Shown piece after piece: positions 32,751 to 48,185 of a stretch of 64,000 bases of DNA. Position numbers and translations under genes: made by a program. The first letter of the stretch is position 1, and every line of letters begins with the position of its first letter. The DNA is taken from the NCBI RefSeq assembly GCF_016908195.1, contig NZ_JAFBDK010000002.1, forward strand, positions 186,001 through 250,000. Reading direction: 5' to 3'. Below the pieces are notes generated by a model that was not told the DNA's origin, made no database searches, and was given only the letters and a program-made list of their open reading frames with translations. Source of the stretch: Jeotgalibacillus terrae. GTDB lineage: Bacteria > Bacillota > Bacilli > Bacillales > Jeotgalibacillaceae.

Positions 32751-34061
32751 TTATACGCGCACTGCTGTTGCAGCTGCTTCTGCTCTAGCTTCTGTCTCTT
32801 CACTTACACGTTCTACATTTGCACCAAGTGCCACAAGCTTTTTGTGGAAGTTCACGTAGCCGCGGTCAAGGTGTTTTAGTTCAGTTACCTGTGTGTAACC
32901 GTCTGCTACAAGTCCTGCGAGGATAAGTGCTGCGCCTGCTCTAAGGTCAGTTGCTGCAACTTCTGCTCCCTGCAGATCGCTTGGTCCGTTCATAATTGTT
33001 GAACGTCCTTCGATTTTTACATTCGCATTCATGCGGCGGAATTCTTCAACGTGCATGAAGCGGTTTTCAAATACTGTTTCAGTAATAACGCCAGTTCCGT
33101 TAGCCGTCAGCATAAGCGCCATCATCTGTGACTGCATATCTGTCGGGAATCCAGGATGTGGCATTGTTTTGATATCGACTGACTTCAGGTCACCATGTCC
33201 GATGACACGTACGCCTTCGTTTTCCTCGATGACAGTAACGCCCATTTCCTTCAGCTTTGCAATGACTGATGCTGAATGTTCAGGTACTGCGTTTTCGATC
33301 AGTACGTTACCTTCAGTGATTGCTGCTGCGATCATGAATGTGCCTGCTTCAATACGGTCTGGAATAATTGTGTGTTCTGCGCCGTGAAGCTCTTCCACAC
33401 CTTCAATTCGGATTGTATCTGTACCTGCACCTTTGATTTTAGCACCCATTTTGTTCATATAGTTTGCCATATCTACGATTTCAGGTTCTTTTGCACAGTT
33501 CTCAATGACTGTTGTACCTTCTGCAAGTGTTGCTGCTGCCATGATGTTTTCAGTGGCACCTACACTCGGGAAGTCCAGATAGATTTTTGCGCCTTTCAGA
33601 CGTCCGTCTGTTTTTGCTTCAATAAAGCCGTTACCAACATTTACTTCAGCACCCATCGCTTCGAACCCTTTCAGGTGAAGGTCAATTGGTCTTGAACCGA
33701 TTGCACAGCCTCCTGGAAGTGCCACTCTTGCATGACCATTTCTTGCAAGTAGTGGTCCCATAACCTGTACTGATGCACGCATCTTACGTACATATTCAAA
33801 TGGTGCTTCCGGTGCAAGATCGCTGCTTGCGTCCACGATCAGTTTGTTTTCTTCCTTTGAATAACTAACCTCAGCATTTAGATGTGTCAGTACCTGATTG
33901 ATGGTTGATACATCTGATAGTGCAGGGACTTCAAGTAAAGTGCTTTTACCTTTGCCTGCTAATAGTGCTGCTGCTAAAATTGGAAGAACTGCGTTTTTAG
34001 CACCTTCCACTTTGACTGAACCTTGCAGCTTGTTACCGCCGCGTACGATGATTTTTTCCAA
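32751..34061 (-). CDS. murA: UDP-N-acetylglucosamine 1-carboxyvinyltransferase
   Basis: The first committed step of peptidoglycan synthesis: transfers enolpyruvate from PEP to UDP-GlcNAc. 436 residues from TTG 34059-34061 ([16 protein letters not shown]) behind GCGGAGGGG; this is the length of B. subtilis MurAA. The catalytic Cys is in [17 protein letters not shown] near residue 117, so it is predicted to be fosfomycin-sensitive. Position next to spoIID marks it as the murAA copy. A frame extended upstream adds 27 unsupported residues. Confidence 0.95.
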   Translation of the reverse strand: MEKIIVRGGNKLQGSVKVEGAKNAVLPILAAALLAGKGKSTLLEVPALSDVSTINQVLTHLNAEVSYSKEENKLIVDASSDLAPEAPFEYVRKMRASVQVMGPLLARNGHARVALPGGCAIGSRPIDLHLKGFEAMGAEVNVGNGFIEAKTDGRLKGAKIYLDFPSVGATENIMAAATLAEGTTVIENCAKEPEIVDMANYMNKMGAKIKGAGTDTIRIEGVEELHGAEHTIIPDRIEAGTFMIAAAITEGNVLIENAVPEHSASVIAKLKEMGVTVIEENEGVRVIGHGDLKSVDIKTMPHPGFPTDMQSQMMALMLTANGTGVITETVFENRFMHVEEFRRMNANVKIEGRSTIMNGPSDLQGAEVAATDLRAGAALILAGLVADGYTQVTELKHLDRGYVNFHKKLVALGANVERVSEETEARAEAAATAVRV

Positions 34062-34518
34062 GTGAGTTCCCCTCCGCGTCTTCATTCTCATAATACTATT
34101 CATATTCAACGTTAGTGACTGAAGTGATATCATCCTCTTCAATCGCGCAATTGGCTACATTCAATAATTGTCTCAGATACAAGTAAACTTTTAAAAAACT
34201 AAAACATTACAAATCGTATCATTCTAAAACTCTTTAATACAAGAGAAGAAAGTCATGATTCATGGCAATTTGACATTTATTTCACATGCCATATTTTTTA
34301 TATCGGCTAATTCGACAGCCTTTATACAATTTCTTCGTTCTCTTATATATGAAGAGTTCAAGATAGCCCCCGTAGGTTTGATGGGCATATGCTTGACTAT
34401 TCCACAACATTCTAAAGTTAAACCATTTCTTCCTTATTTGGTAGCGAAAAAATTCACATTTATTGAAAAAAGTGAGTTTTCTATATATGAAAACCTTTAC
34501 ATTATGTCTATATTGTGT
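34062..34518. other. AT-rich gap between ywzB and murAA
   Basis: About 457 bases with no supported gene. B. subtilis has ywmB near here. A plus-strand frame at 34255-34530 has no ribosome binding site and a random-looking translation. The murAA promoter must lie here but I cannot point to a clear one. Confidence 0.5.
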
Positions 34519-34749
34519 CTAAAAAAGTAATGGCAATTGTTGTGACCATGTTGTATAAGATAAGAAGAAATTTGCTACTGTTGATCCGATTGCAATACTG
34601 ACTAGAATGAACAGGACCCTTGCCTGAAGTACCCGGTTTGGCCGGATCGCTTTGTCAAAACGAAGTGCCTGCATGGACCAGAATGTCAGTCCGATAAAGA
34701 TTAAATGTATGAACATGCTGAGTAATGCATGCTGTCCAAATTCCGCCAT
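34519..34749 (-). CDS. ywzB: DUF1146 small membrane protein
   Basis: A 76-residue protein from the ATG 34747-34749 (MAEFGQHALLSMFIHL), seven bases after AGGAG. Two membrane spans, about 10-30 and 47-68, joined by a basic loop (QALRFDKAIRPNRVLQAR). Length, pattern and position after atpC match the DUF1146/YwzB family. Function unknown. Confidence 0.8.
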   Translation of the reverse strand: MAEFGQHALLSMFIHLIFIGLTFWSMQALRFDKAIRPNRVLQARVLFILVSIAIGSTVANFFLSYTTWSQQLPLLF

Positions 34750-34883
34750 GTCCCGACTCCTTTCTGCCAACCTTGACATTCTATCAAACTATTCTCGGAT
34801 TTCCATGAGAATGTGTCCGTAGTTTGTGAAAATGCTCATAAAGTATGATGTCAGTCCTCTTGAAAGAAACTGAACTAATAAAA

Positions 34884-34937
34884 AACCGGCCCCTGTACCG
34901 GCCTGGCATAGAAGCCATTCCGGGGAGGGTGCCGGTT
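34884..34937 (-). terminator. Terminator of the atp operon
   Basis: AACCGGC (34884-34890) pairs with GCCGGTT (34931-34937); the inner part can also pair. The A run at 34880-34885 gives the T tract. Seven bases after the atpC stop codon. Confidence 0.8.
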
Positions 34938-34944
34938 GAATCAG

Positions 34945-35367
<423 letters not shown>

Positions 35368-35371
35368 CTAA

Positions 35372-36983
<1,612 letters not shown>

Positions 36984-37049
36984 TCTCTGGGTAAGTCTTC
37001 ATACTATCCCGACTGAGCTGTCTTACAAACAGTCAGTGCTGGAAGTAGA

Positions 37050-37919
<870 letters not shown>

Positions 37920-37952
37920 TCACCACCCTTTAAAGTTGAATTGCCGGTTTAA

Positions 37953-39473
<1,521 letters not shown>

Positions 39474-39487
39474 TCATTTCGTGGATC

Positions 39488-40566
<1,079 letters not shown>

Positions 40567-40599
40567 TCAAATACGGAAAGTTTCATATAAATTAAGATG

Positions 40600-40730
40600 T
40601 CCGTTGATTTCCGCTGCGGACGGGCGCTTTCCGCGGGGACGGCGGTGAGCCTCCTCGAGCTTCGCTCTGCGGGGTCTCACCTGTCCGTCTGCTCCCGCTG
40701 GAGTCGCCCGTCCTCCGCTTCAATCAACTA
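40600..40730 (+). repeat. Dispersed fold-back repeat, copy G, inside the atp operon
   Basis: Plus orientation: CCGTTGATTTCCGCTGCGG, GGTGAGCCTCCTCG, GCGGGGTCTCACC, GCTGGAGTCGCCC, CTTCAATCAAC. Between the atpE terminator and atpF. Confidence 0.9.
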
Positions 40731-40777
40731 CTGCAGATATTTCTGATACTTTTAAGTTTAATTAAGGTGTTCTGTAA

Positions 40778-40817
40778 AAAATGGCGAAGCATGTCACGAT
40801 GTGATCTTCGCCATTTT
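40778..40817 (-). terminator. Intrinsic terminator after atpE, within the atp operon
   Basis: A 12-bp stem AAAATGGCGAAG/CTTCGCCATTTT with further pairing in the loop; the minus strand continues ATTTTTTAC. It starts ten bases after the atpE stop codon. Partial termination here would raise c-subunit mRNA over the distal genes, matching its higher copy number in the complex. Confidence 0.8.
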
Positions 40818-40827
40818 ATGAGAAATA

Positions 40828-41067
<240 letters not shown>

Positions 41068-41128
41068 TTAGTGTGGGTAAATAATTTTTGTTTTTAATGT
41101 TTGTTCAGTAACTGAACAGGTAAATATA

Positions 41129-41839
<711 letters not shown>

Positions 41840-41844
41840 TTATT

Positions 41845-42231
41845 TCACCTCTCTTCCCGCTTTTTGTGTAGGACTTGCTGCAATAAATAATCTATCATAA
41901 TGACGAAATAAACCATCATTAATCCAAATACAGTGGAAATCAAATGAATGAGATCCGGAAATTCCAGTGCAATGAGCACCGCTACTCCTGCTGAAGCCAT
42001 TCGTGATAATGTTCCAAGCGAACGTACTTTTCTGCCTTCATCCACCGCGCGGTTAAACTTTTCCATTCTGTTCTTCATTAGCCAGAGATTAAGAAGGCTG
42101 AAAGAAGTTCCCAGTATAAGACCTAAGAATACATCCGGAAAAGGGCTAAAGCCAAAACCGATAGCGAAAATCGATAACAAGTATAATATGTACTTGGTGT
42201 ACCGTAAAAAATGCTTACTGATGTCGGGCAT
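41845..42231 (-). CDS. atpI: ATP synthase protein I
   Basis: A 128-residue protein with four membrane spans (LYLLSIFAIGFGFSPFPDVFLGL, ALIALEFPDLIHLISTVFGLMM). Assists c-ring assembly; not part of the final enzyme. Overlapping context with atpZ, five bases apart. Confidence 0.88.
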   Translation of the reverse strand: MPDISKHFLRYTKYILYLLSIFAIGFGFSPFPDVFLGLILGTSFSLLNLWLMKNRMEKFNRAVDEGRKVRSLGTLSRMASAGVAVLIALEFPDLIHLISTVFGLMMVYFVIMIDYLLQQVLHKKREER

Positions 42232-42236
42232 TTAAG

Positions 42237-42455
42237 CTACTCTCCTGAGTCGAATTGTTTCACTGTGCGAAGCATCGCATAGATTCCTGCTGATAAACCC
42301 AGAAGTAATCCGATGATCATAAACAGCGGTTCTGAATCCAGACGGTGATCAAGCCACCGGCCACCGAAAATTCCGGCGAGTATGGAACCAGTTAGTTGTG
42401 ACAGAATGGCCGAATACAGGGCCATCGCATAGAACGGACGTCTTGACTGACGCAT
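42237..42455 (-). CDS. atpZ: AtpZ-type small membrane protein
   Basis: A 72-residue protein with two membrane spans; GSILAGIFGGRWLDHRLDSEPLFMIIGLLLG, quoted here in part, is the family pattern (GGxxLD and PLF). First gene of the atp operon, about 95 bases after the promoter. AtpZ and AtpI together have been linked to Mg/Ca transport or c-ring assembly. Confidence 0.85.
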   Translation of the reverse strand: MRQSRRPFYAMALYSAILSQLTGSILAGIFGGRWLDHRLDSEPLFMIIGLLLGLSAGIYAMLRTVKQFDSGE

Positions 42456-42557
42456 GAGTGCATCCTCACAATCTGAGAATGGAATTGAGGGCGGATATAT
42501 AAGGGTTTTCGAGACATTTCAACAACCTATGAAAACCTTATCATTATACCCTTTAAA

Positions 42558-42586
42558 AGCATACAATAGGCACTAAATGATGTCAA
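42558..42586 (-). promoter_or_regulatory. SigA promoter of the atp operon
   Basis: TTGACA (42581-42586), 17 bases, TATGCT (42558-42563), giving a leader of about 95 bases before atpZ. A TATAAT just downstream (42543-42548) lacks a suitable -35. Confidence 0.7.
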
Positions 42587-42788
42587 CGCGATCTCGACAA
42601 AAAGTTCATTAGATCACATATAGATTTTTCTGCGTTCACATTTTTGACAAACCGGTTTTTTAGGTGGTTCGTGAGAGTTGTTTTTTGATGTGGGATGTGT
42701 CCTGATCCGGAGTTGAATCGGTGTATGGCTGGACGGTCCGGGTGGCAGGGTTTTAGTATGAACGGAGTGTTACTGTGGGTGGGTTAAT

Positions 42789-42950
42789 TCTTACACCTTT
42801 GCTGGACATTCGATCATGTTTTTGATTATATCTACCACCTTCCATTTTATTCAACTTTTGGACGTGACGCGGTTGATATTTCTATGGGCTCCTGGAATAT
42901 ATCTATCACCTTTCACAATTATTCATTCACCTTTCAATTTTATCTCACCT
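42789..42950 (-). repeat. Eight-unit 21-base periodic array between mnaA and atpZ
   Basis: Units beginning TCTTACACC, TCGATCATG, TCTACCACC, TCAACTTTT, TCTATGGGC, TCTATCACC, TCATTCACC and TCTCACC start at 42789, 42810, 42831, 42851, 42881, 42902, 42923 and 42943. Steps are 21, 21, 20, 30, 21, 21 and 20: the same four-plus-four layout as the arrays round the NERD gene, with a different sequence. On the minus strand the anchor reads GGTGATA. Confidence 0.75.
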
Positions 42951-42960
42951 TGCCCAAACA

Positions 42961-42991
42961 AAATCCCGCCCCTAACCCAGGAGCGGGATTT
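42961..42991 (-). terminator. Terminator of mnaA
   Basis: A 9-bp stem AAATCCCGC/GCGGGATTT directly after the stop codon. Confidence 0.75.
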
Positions 42992-42994
42992 CTC

Positions 42995-44140
42995 TTACAC
43001 GCGGAACGTATCCGGGCGCTGGTCTGTTTCTTTAAAATAGTAGCGGATCGCTTCTGCAATGCGGGCAGATGCTTTGCCGTCACCGTATGGGTTTGATGCT
43101 TTTGACATTGCTTCATAGGCAGCATCGTCAGTCAGCAGTTCAGTTGCCATGTTATAAATCTGCTCTTCTTCGATTCCTGCAAGCTTCAGCGTCCCTGCTG
43201 CAATCCCTTCCGGACGTTCAGTTGTATCCCGCAGCACGAGTACCGGCACACCAAGTGACGGTGCTTCTTCCTGCACGCCGCCTGAATCAGTCAGAATCAG
43301 ATGTGCTTTTGAAGCGAAATTGTGGAAATCGATTACATCAAGCGGGTCGATCAGATGAATGCGGTCGTCTCCGCCAAGAATCTCCTGAGCGATTTCACGT
43401 ACAGCAGGGTTCAGGTGCACAGGATAGACGACCTGGACATCCCTTTGTCCTTCAACGACGCGCTTGATTGCACGGAACATATTTTTCATCGGCTCGCCGA
43501 GATTTTCCCTGCGGTGCGCTGTCACCAGAATCAAACGGTCTCCGTTCAGACGGTCAAGAATATCACTCTGATACGCTTCATTTACAGTGGTAGACAGTGC
43601 ATCGATCGCTGTGTTACCAGTGACAAAGATCTTTTCTTCAGGCTTATTTTCCTGAATAAGATTGTCAGCAGACTGTTCGGTCGGCGCAAAATGCAGGTCT
43701 GCCATGACGCCTGTCAGCTGGCGGTTCATTTCCTCAGGGTACGGTGAATATTTGTTCCACGTACGCAGGCCGGCTTCTACGTGACCCACTGCGATCTGAT
43801 TGTAAAATGCCGCAAGTCCTGCGACAAATGTTGTCGTCGTATCACCGTGGACAAGTACGATATCAGGCTTTGTCTCTTTCATAATTCGGTCGAGCCCTTC
43901 AAGCGCACGCGTTGTAATGCCTGTGAGCGTCTGACGGTCTTTCATAATATTCAAATCGTGATCCGGTGTGATACCGAAAATGTCCATTACCTGATCGAGC
44001 ATTTGGCGATGCTGGGCAGTGACGGTCACGATCGGTTCGAAATGTGCACTCTGTTTTTTGAGTTCTAAGACAAGTGGTGCCATTTTAATAGCTTCAGGTC
44101 TCGTGCCAAAGATTGTCATGACTTTAATACGTTTTGACAT
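42995..44140 (-). CDS. mnaA: UDP-N-acetylglucosamine 2-epimerase
   Basis: Interconverts UDP-GlcNAc and UDP-ManNAc for teichoic acid linkage units and other wall polymers. 381 residues from the ATG 44138-44140 (MSKRIKVMTIFGTRPEAIKM) behind AAAGGAGA. Conserved VHGDTTTTFVAGLAAFY, HVEAGLRTWNKYSPYPEEMNR, and LTDSGGVQEEAPSLGVPVLVLRDTTERPE, the last quoted as its key segments only. Position between upp and the atp operon as in B. subtilis. Confidence 0.93.
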   Translation of the reverse strand: MSKRIKVMTIFGTRPEAIKMAPLVLELKKQSAHFEPIVTVTAQHRQMLDQVMDIFGITPDHDLNIMKDRQTLTGITTRALEGLDRIMKETKPDIVLVHGDTTTTFVAGLAAFYNQIAVGHVEAGLRTWNKYSPYPEEMNRQLTGVMADLHFAPTEQSADNLIQENKPEEKIFVTGNTAIDALSTTVNEAYQSDILDRLNGDRLILVTAHRRENLGEPMKNMFRAIKRVVEGQRDVQVVYPVHLNPAVREIAQEILGGDDRIHLIDPLDVIDFHNFASKAHLILTDSGGVQEEAPSLGVPVLVLRDTTERPEGIAAGTLKLAGIEEEQIYNMATELLTDDAAYEAMSKASNPYGDGKASARIAEAIRYYFKETDQRPDTFRV

Positions 44141-44168
44141 GATTGTCTCCTTTACTGATGAGAACGAT

Positions 44169-44798
44169 TTATTTTGTGCCGAATAGTCTATCGCCTGCGT
44201 CTCCAAGACCAGGAACGATATACCCTTTTTCATTCAGTTTTTCATCAAGTGCTGCGATATAAATATCTACATCGTCGTGCTCTTTTTTAATTTCCTCAAC
44301 GCCTTCAGGAGCTGCTACAAGGCATAGGAACTTAATATTTTTCGCACCGCGCTTTTTCAGGGAGTTGATCGCTTCAACTGCTGATCCGCCTGTTGCAAGC
44401 ATCGGGTCTACAAGAATGAAGTCACGCTCTTCAACGTCTGAAGGCAGCTTCACGTAGTATTCAATCGGCTTTAATGTTTCAGGGTCACGGTAAAGACCAA
44501 CGTGTCCAACCTTAGCAGCCGGAATCATCTTCAGAATACCGTCCACCATGCCGATTCCTGCACGCAGGATCGGGACGATCGCAAGCTTCTTACCTGAAAG
44601 TACTTTTCCTTTTGTTTCGCTTACCGGTGTCTTGAGATCAATTTCCTCCATTGGAAGGTCGCGTGTGATTTCAAACGCCATTAATGTTGCCACTTCATCT
44701 ACAAGCTCACGAAAATCCTTTGTTCCTGTCTGTACATCACGGATATGAGTCAGCTTATGCTGAATCAGTGGATGATCAAATACGTATACTTTTCCCAC
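44169..44798 (-). CDS. upp: Uracil phosphoribosyltransferase
   Basis: Makes UMP from uracil and PRPP (pyrimidine salvage). 209 residues from GTG 44796-44798, (M)[18 protein letters not shown], behind AAAAGGAGTG. PRPP loop [14 protein letters not shown] near 130; uracil-binding C-terminus [19 protein letters not shown] longer upstream frame runs through a hairpin element and is rejected. Confidence 0.95.
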   Translation of the reverse strand: MGKVYVFDHPLIQHKLTHIRDVQTGTKDFRELVDEVATLMAFEITRDLPMEEIDLKTPVSETKGKVLSGKKLAIVPILRAGIGMVDGILKMIPAAKVGHVGLYRDPETLKPIEYYVKLPSDVEERDFILVDPMLATGGSAVEAINSLKKRGAKNIKFLCLVAAPEGVEEIKKEHDDVDIYIAALDEKLNEKGYIVPGLGDAGDRLFGTK

Positions 44799-44837
44799 AC
44801 CTGTCACTCCTTTTATATAGGTTTTGCAAGACACCGC

Positions 44838-44912
44838 AGATTCTTTACATGGGGGACTGAGCTTTCCTGCCCCCGGGCGGGAGTCTCCGTCCCCCACTAC
44901 AATAATCTGCTG
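44838..44912. repeat. Short-form fold-back element upstream of upp
   Basis: GCAGATT...TGGGGGAC at the left pairs with GTCCCCCA...AATCTGC at the right, around CCCGGGCGGGAGTCTCCG. It resembles the outer stem and GGAGTC block of the long dispersed repeat without the GAGCCTCC/GGGTCTCA middle. A sister copy is at 57827-57893. It could also be a leader hairpin of upp. Confidence 0.6.
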
Positions 44913-45097
44913 AGTTTGGTTAAAATGATCGTCTGCAAAACACTTATGTAAATTTAATTTCATCTTATTTATTATAAAGCAAATCCTTACGAAAGTTATC
45001 ATACTTGCAGGTTTTTTACAAGAAAGGTTCGTATGATGTATGGGAAATGTTATGGAACAGTAATTGTACTGAATATTTTGGTGGTTTTGCCGGTCCT

Positions 45098-45270
45098 GCT
45101 GAAGGGGCTGGCGACTTGTTCCTATTTTTACTTAGGAGGTAGCAATCCTCCCTGGAGTTGTAGCGATACGCCCGGAAAATTGTCGTCTTCCGAATGACAC
45201 AGGTAGTCATTCCCTATTTATGATGTCCTGTAATCCAAACTAAATGCAACCGCCGCTCCCTCTTCGTGCC
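45098..45270 (+). repeat. 21-base periodic array between upp and glyA
   Basis: GTTC, GTAG, GTAG, GTCG, GTAG and GTCC words start at 45118, 45139, 45160, 45182, 45203 and 45224, with weaker GCAA at 45245 and GTGC at 45266; steps are 21-22. It contains GTAGCGATACGCCCGG, shared with the 31.0 and 32.5 kb arrays. The tail, with CTCCCTCTTCGTGCCTTT, resembles the hairpin core of the composite elements. Confidence 0.65.
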
Positions 45271-45285
45271 TTTCAAAACTCAAAA

Positions 45286-45311
45286 AGACTGCCCGTAAAG
45301 GACAGTCTCCG
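45286..45311 (-). terminator. Terminator of glyA
   Basis: AGACTGCC pairs with GGACAGTCT (one bulge), with an A run at 45284-45288 giving the T tract; adjacent to the glyA stop codon. Confidence 0.75.
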
Positions 45312-45315
45312 TTTC

Positions 45316-46551
45316 TTATTCGTATAGTGCAAAGCGGCTTGTGATTTCTTCAACTTTTGCTGAAGCTTCTTTCAGCTTTGCTTCGTCTTCATGGTTTTTC
45401 AGCACGTCTGCGATCAGTGCTGCAATTTCTTCCATTTCTTTTTCCTTGAAGCCGCGTGATGTGACAGCTGGCGTTCCGATACGGATACCGCTTGTGACGA
45501 ACGGGCTTTCAGGGTCGAATGGAATTGTGTTTTTGTTGACTGTAATGCCGATGTCATCAAGTACTTTTTCCGCTACTTTACCAGTCAGGTTCAGTGAGCG
45601 CAGATTTACAAGTACGAGGTGATTATCAGTACCGTCTGAGACGATATCAATACCATTTTGCTTGAATGCTTCTGCCATCGCTTTTGCATTTTTAACAACC
45701 TGGTCAATGTAATCTTTAAAGTCCGGCTGCTGTGCTTCACCGAATGCAACTGCTTTCGCTGCGATCACGTGCATAAGCGGTCCACCCTGAACGCCAGGGA
45801 AAATGGACTTATCGATCTTTTTCGCGAATTCTTCTTTACAAAGAATCATGCCGCCGCGCGGTCCGCGAAGCGTTTTGTGCGTAGTTGTTGTGACGAAATG
45901 GGCGTGCGGCACAGGAGATGGATGTGCACCAGTTGCAACAAGTCCTGCGATATGCGCCATATCAACCATTAAGTAAGCGTCCACTTCATCAGCGATTTCA
46001 CGGAATTTCGCAAAATCGATTGTACGTGAATATGCACTTGCACCTGCTACGATCATCTTCGGCTTATGCTCAAGCGCTTTTTGACGGACATCCTCATAAT
46101 CGATGCGCTCGTCTTTTTCACCTACACCGTATTCTACGAAATTATATAGTTCACCACTGAAGTTTACCGGACTTCCGTGCGTTAAATGACCTCCATGAGA
46201 CAGGTTCATACCAAGTACAGTATCACCCGGCTTCAGTACAGAAAAATAAACAGCCATATTTGCCTGTGCACCTGAGTGCGGCTGAACGTTCGCATGCTCT
46301 GCGCCGAAAATTTCCTTCGCGCGGTCGCGTGCCAGATTTTCAGCTACATCGACGTGCTCACACCCGCCATAGTAACGGCGGCCTGGGTAACCTTCTGCAT
46401 ATTTGTTGGTAAGTACAGATCCTTGCGCTTCCATGACTGCTTCACTAACGAAATTCTCTGATGCGATCAGCTCAATTTTCGTGCGCTGACGCTTCAGTTC
46501 ATCCTGCATTGCTTCGAATAATGCCTGATCCTGCTGTTGAATCTTGTTCAT
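45316..46551 (-). CDS. glyA: Serine hydroxymethyltransferase
   Basis: Converts serine and tetrahydrofolate to glycine and methylene-tetrahydrofolate with pyridoxal phosphate. 411 residues. [18 protein letters not shown] near 52, cofactor-binding Lys in [15 protein letters not shown] near 226. The ribosome binding site is GGGAGGATTC. Neighbours upp and ywlG are as in B. subtilis except for an inserted pair of genes. Confidence 0.96.
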   Translation of the reverse strand: MNKIQQQDQALFEAMQDELKRQRTKIELIASENFVSEAVMEAQGSVLTNKYAEGYPGRRYYGGCEHVDVAENLARDRAKEIFGAEHANVQPHSGAQANMAVYFSVLKPGDTVLGMNLSHGGHLTHGSPVNFSGELYNFVEYGVGEKDERIDYEDVRQKALEHKPKMIVAGASAYSRTIDFAKFREIADEVDAYLMVDMAHIAGLVATGAHPSPVPHAHFVTTTTHKTLRGPRGGMILCKEEFAKKIDKSIFPGVQGGPLMHVIAAKAVAFGEAQQPDFKDYIDQVVKNAKAMAEAFKQNGIDIVSDGTDNHLVLVNLRSLNLTGKVAEKVLDDIGITVNKNTIPFDPESPFVTSGIRIGTPAVTSRGFKEKEMEEIAALIADVLKNHEDEAKLKEASAKVEEITSRFALYE

Positions 46552-46608
46552 TGTGAATCCTCCCTCATGTCCCGGGACTGTTCCCGTCTTTGGTCAAAAA
46601 TCTTCTTC

Positions 46609-46636
46609 ATCTTATCATGTTTTTTACGAATGTGAA
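46609..46636 (-). promoter_or_regulatory. Possible SigA promoter of glyA
   Basis: TTCACA (46631-46636), 16 bases, extended -10 TGaTAAGAT (TAAGAT 46609-46614); about 55 bases before the start codon. No clear PurR box was seen. Confidence 0.45.
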
Positions 46637-46679
46637 AATGCTCTTTTTGACAAAAAGGGCATTGTTATGCGCTTACATC

Positions 46680-46976
46680 TTAATGTTTATGAGAAATATA
46701 GAGCGGAATGTTCTTTTTTGATATTTCATTTTTTAATTCTTGAGTTGCTGATTCCCAGCGAATCAGATCAAATTTTAAAAGTGTAGGAACCTCTTCAATC
46801 TTTTCAGTTAATTCCAGCCACTGTTTTTGATTTAAACGTGGTGCAATAATGGCAATATCAATATCAGAACGCTTATCTTCATCACCATGAGCTCTTGATC
46901 CGAATAGTAGAAGCTGATCGACAGGATAAGTTTCAGCGATCTTTACAAGCTCATTTTCAATATGCTTTGAAAGCAT
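46680..46976 (-). CDS. MNT-type minimal nucleotidyltransferase (putative antitoxin)
   Basis: A 98-residue protein with the motif GSRAHGDEDKRSDIDIAI near residue 26, a perfect GS-x10-DxD nucleotidyltransferase signature. In MntA/HepT systems the MNT protein adds AMP to the HEPN toxin and silences it. The ATG at 46976 abuts the stop codon of the HEPN gene (one base between them), with its GGAGGG site inside that gene. Together they interrupt the conserved glyA-ywlG order and look inserted. Assignment as antitoxin is inference. Confidence 0.8.
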   Translation of the reverse strand: MLSKHIENELVKIAETYPVDQLLLFGSRAHGDEDKRSDIDIAIIAPRLNQKQWLELTEKIEEVPTLLKFDLIRWESATQELKNEISKKNIPLYISHKH

Positions 46977-46977
46977 G

Positions 46978-47373
46978 TTATCCCTCCTGAAATTTACTCT
47001 TCAAAAACTTAAATACTGCTTTCATCTCAGGAAAATAGCTGTGAATATTTGAAAGGATCTCCCGGGCCAAATCTTCATTATAAGTATGGGAGGTTTCATT
47101 TCTGTCTTTTAGCATTTGAAGCCACGCCTCTTCGTCATTTAACCACTCCGCTTTAAAAGCTTCTTTTAACGTTTCTCTTGGCGTCTTTGCTTCGATCCCT
47201 TCTGATTGAAGACACCTTTTAAGGGTTTTCCAATATAAATTAATCGCAAGCTCAAAACGATGTATTGTTCCATCTATCATCAAAAGGTCATTCTTATGTT
47301 CAGTCAGTGCTTCCTCAAGTTTGGAAAGAGCCAATGATAAGTTTTCAATATTCTTCTCAAGCTTCCTATCCAT
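46978..47373 (-). CDS. HEPN-domain protein, HI0074/HepT-like (putative toxin)
   Basis: A 131-residue all-helical protein. The HEPN ribonuclease motif is intact near residue 90: RNETSHTY, that is R-x4-H-x-Y, whose Tyr is the residue AMPylated in the studied HepT toxin. Helices before and after fit HI0074-type HEPN folds (TIHRFELAINLYWKTLKR). Co-transcribed with the MNT gene downstream. More AT-rich than glyA and ywlG. The alternative name is nucleotidyltransferase substrate-binding protein. Confidence 0.8.
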   Translation of the reverse strand: MDRKLEKNIENLSLALSKLEEALTEHKNDLLMIDGTIHRFELAINLYWKTLKRCLQSEGIEAKTPRETLKEAFKAEWLNDEEAWLQMLKDRNETSHTYNEDLAREILSNIHSYFPEMKAVFKFLKSKFQEG

Positions 47374-47416
47374 TTTAAATTAACTCCAAATTTTTATACT
47401 TATTCTAACTAAAAAA

Positions 47417-47440
47417 CAACCGGCCTCCACAGACCGGTTG
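47417..47440 (-). terminator. Terminator of ywlG
   Basis: CAACCGG/CCGGTTG stem with an A6 run (47411-47416) giving the T tract. Confidence 0.75.
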
Positions 47441-47449
47441 CTTCCACAT

Positions 47450-47983
47450 CTATTCAAGTTCATACACAGCCCGTACCCCGCCAATGAGTTTTGGTCTGGT
47501 CCGCGCGAGTGTGATATGGGCTTCTCCTAATGATTTCACAGAAACTCTTATCGGGACAGCAACAGGTTTTAAATGCATGCCAATCAGCGTATCACCGATA
47601 TCAATTCCGCCGTGTGCCTGGATCCGCTCAACAGCTACCGGATCTTTCATATGACGGTAAGCATAAGATGCCATCGCACCGCCCGCTTTGCGAACCGGCA
47701 CAACCGTTACATCTTCAAGATTGTATCTTTCAGCAGCTTCACGCTCAATGATCAGCGCACGGTTGATATGCTCACAGCCCTGAAACGCAAGGTGAACCCC
47801 TGTTTCTGCAGCAAATGTCTCAAACGCTTTATAAAGTGCCTCCGCGACTTCGTCTGTTCCCGACGTTCCGATTTTACGGCCAATCACTTCAGACGTTGAA
47901 CAGCCGATAACAAAAAGCTGTCCGCTTTTTAATGATGCCTGCTCCTGATATTCTCTCAGGATCTGCAGCAGTTCCTGATTCAT
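47450..47983 (-). CDS. ywlG: UPF0340/TIGR01440 family protein
   Basis: A 177-residue protein from the ATG 47981-47983 ([15 protein letters not shown]) behind AGAAGGGCG. Conserved [32 protein letters not shown] and [21 protein letters not shown] mark the YwlG family. Function not established. A longer upstream frame reads into dispersed repeat H. Confidence 0.85.
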   Translation of the reverse strand: MNQELLQILREYQEQASLKSGQLFVIGCSTSEVIGRKIGTSGTDEVAEALYKAFETFAAETGVHLAFQGCEHINRALIIEREAAERYNLEDVTVVPVRKAGGAMASYAYRHMKDPVAVERIQAHGGIDIGDTLIGMHLKPVAVPIRVSVKSLGEAHITLARTRPKLIGGVRAVYELE

Positions 47984-48019
47984 CGCACGCCCTTCTTTCT
48001 GTTTAACTTTACTGAAGCG

Positions 48020-48143
48020 GGCTGGTGATTTCCGTTCCAGGCGGAAGCTTTCCGCGGCCGGGCGGTGAGCCATCAGGCTGCGCCTGTCCCACCTGTCCCT
48101 TCCTGCCGCAGGAGTCACCGCCTTACACTCCAATCACCAGCTG
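48020..48143 (+). repeat. Dispersed fold-back repeat, copy H
   Basis: Plus orientation but altered middle: GCTGGTGATTTCCGTTCC, GGTGAGCCATCAGGC, CCCACCTG, GCAGGAGTCACCGCC, CCAATCACCAGC. It lies between rpiB and ywlG. Confidence 0.85.
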
Positions 48144-48185
48144 TAAATGTACAAAGAATTGCTTCGTTAAAGCGTTTGTTTAAAA

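Noticed and set aside
34255-34530. Plus-strand 91-residue open frame between murAA and ywzB
   Set aside because: No ribosome binding site, random-looking composition, and it crosses the region where the murAA promoter must lie.
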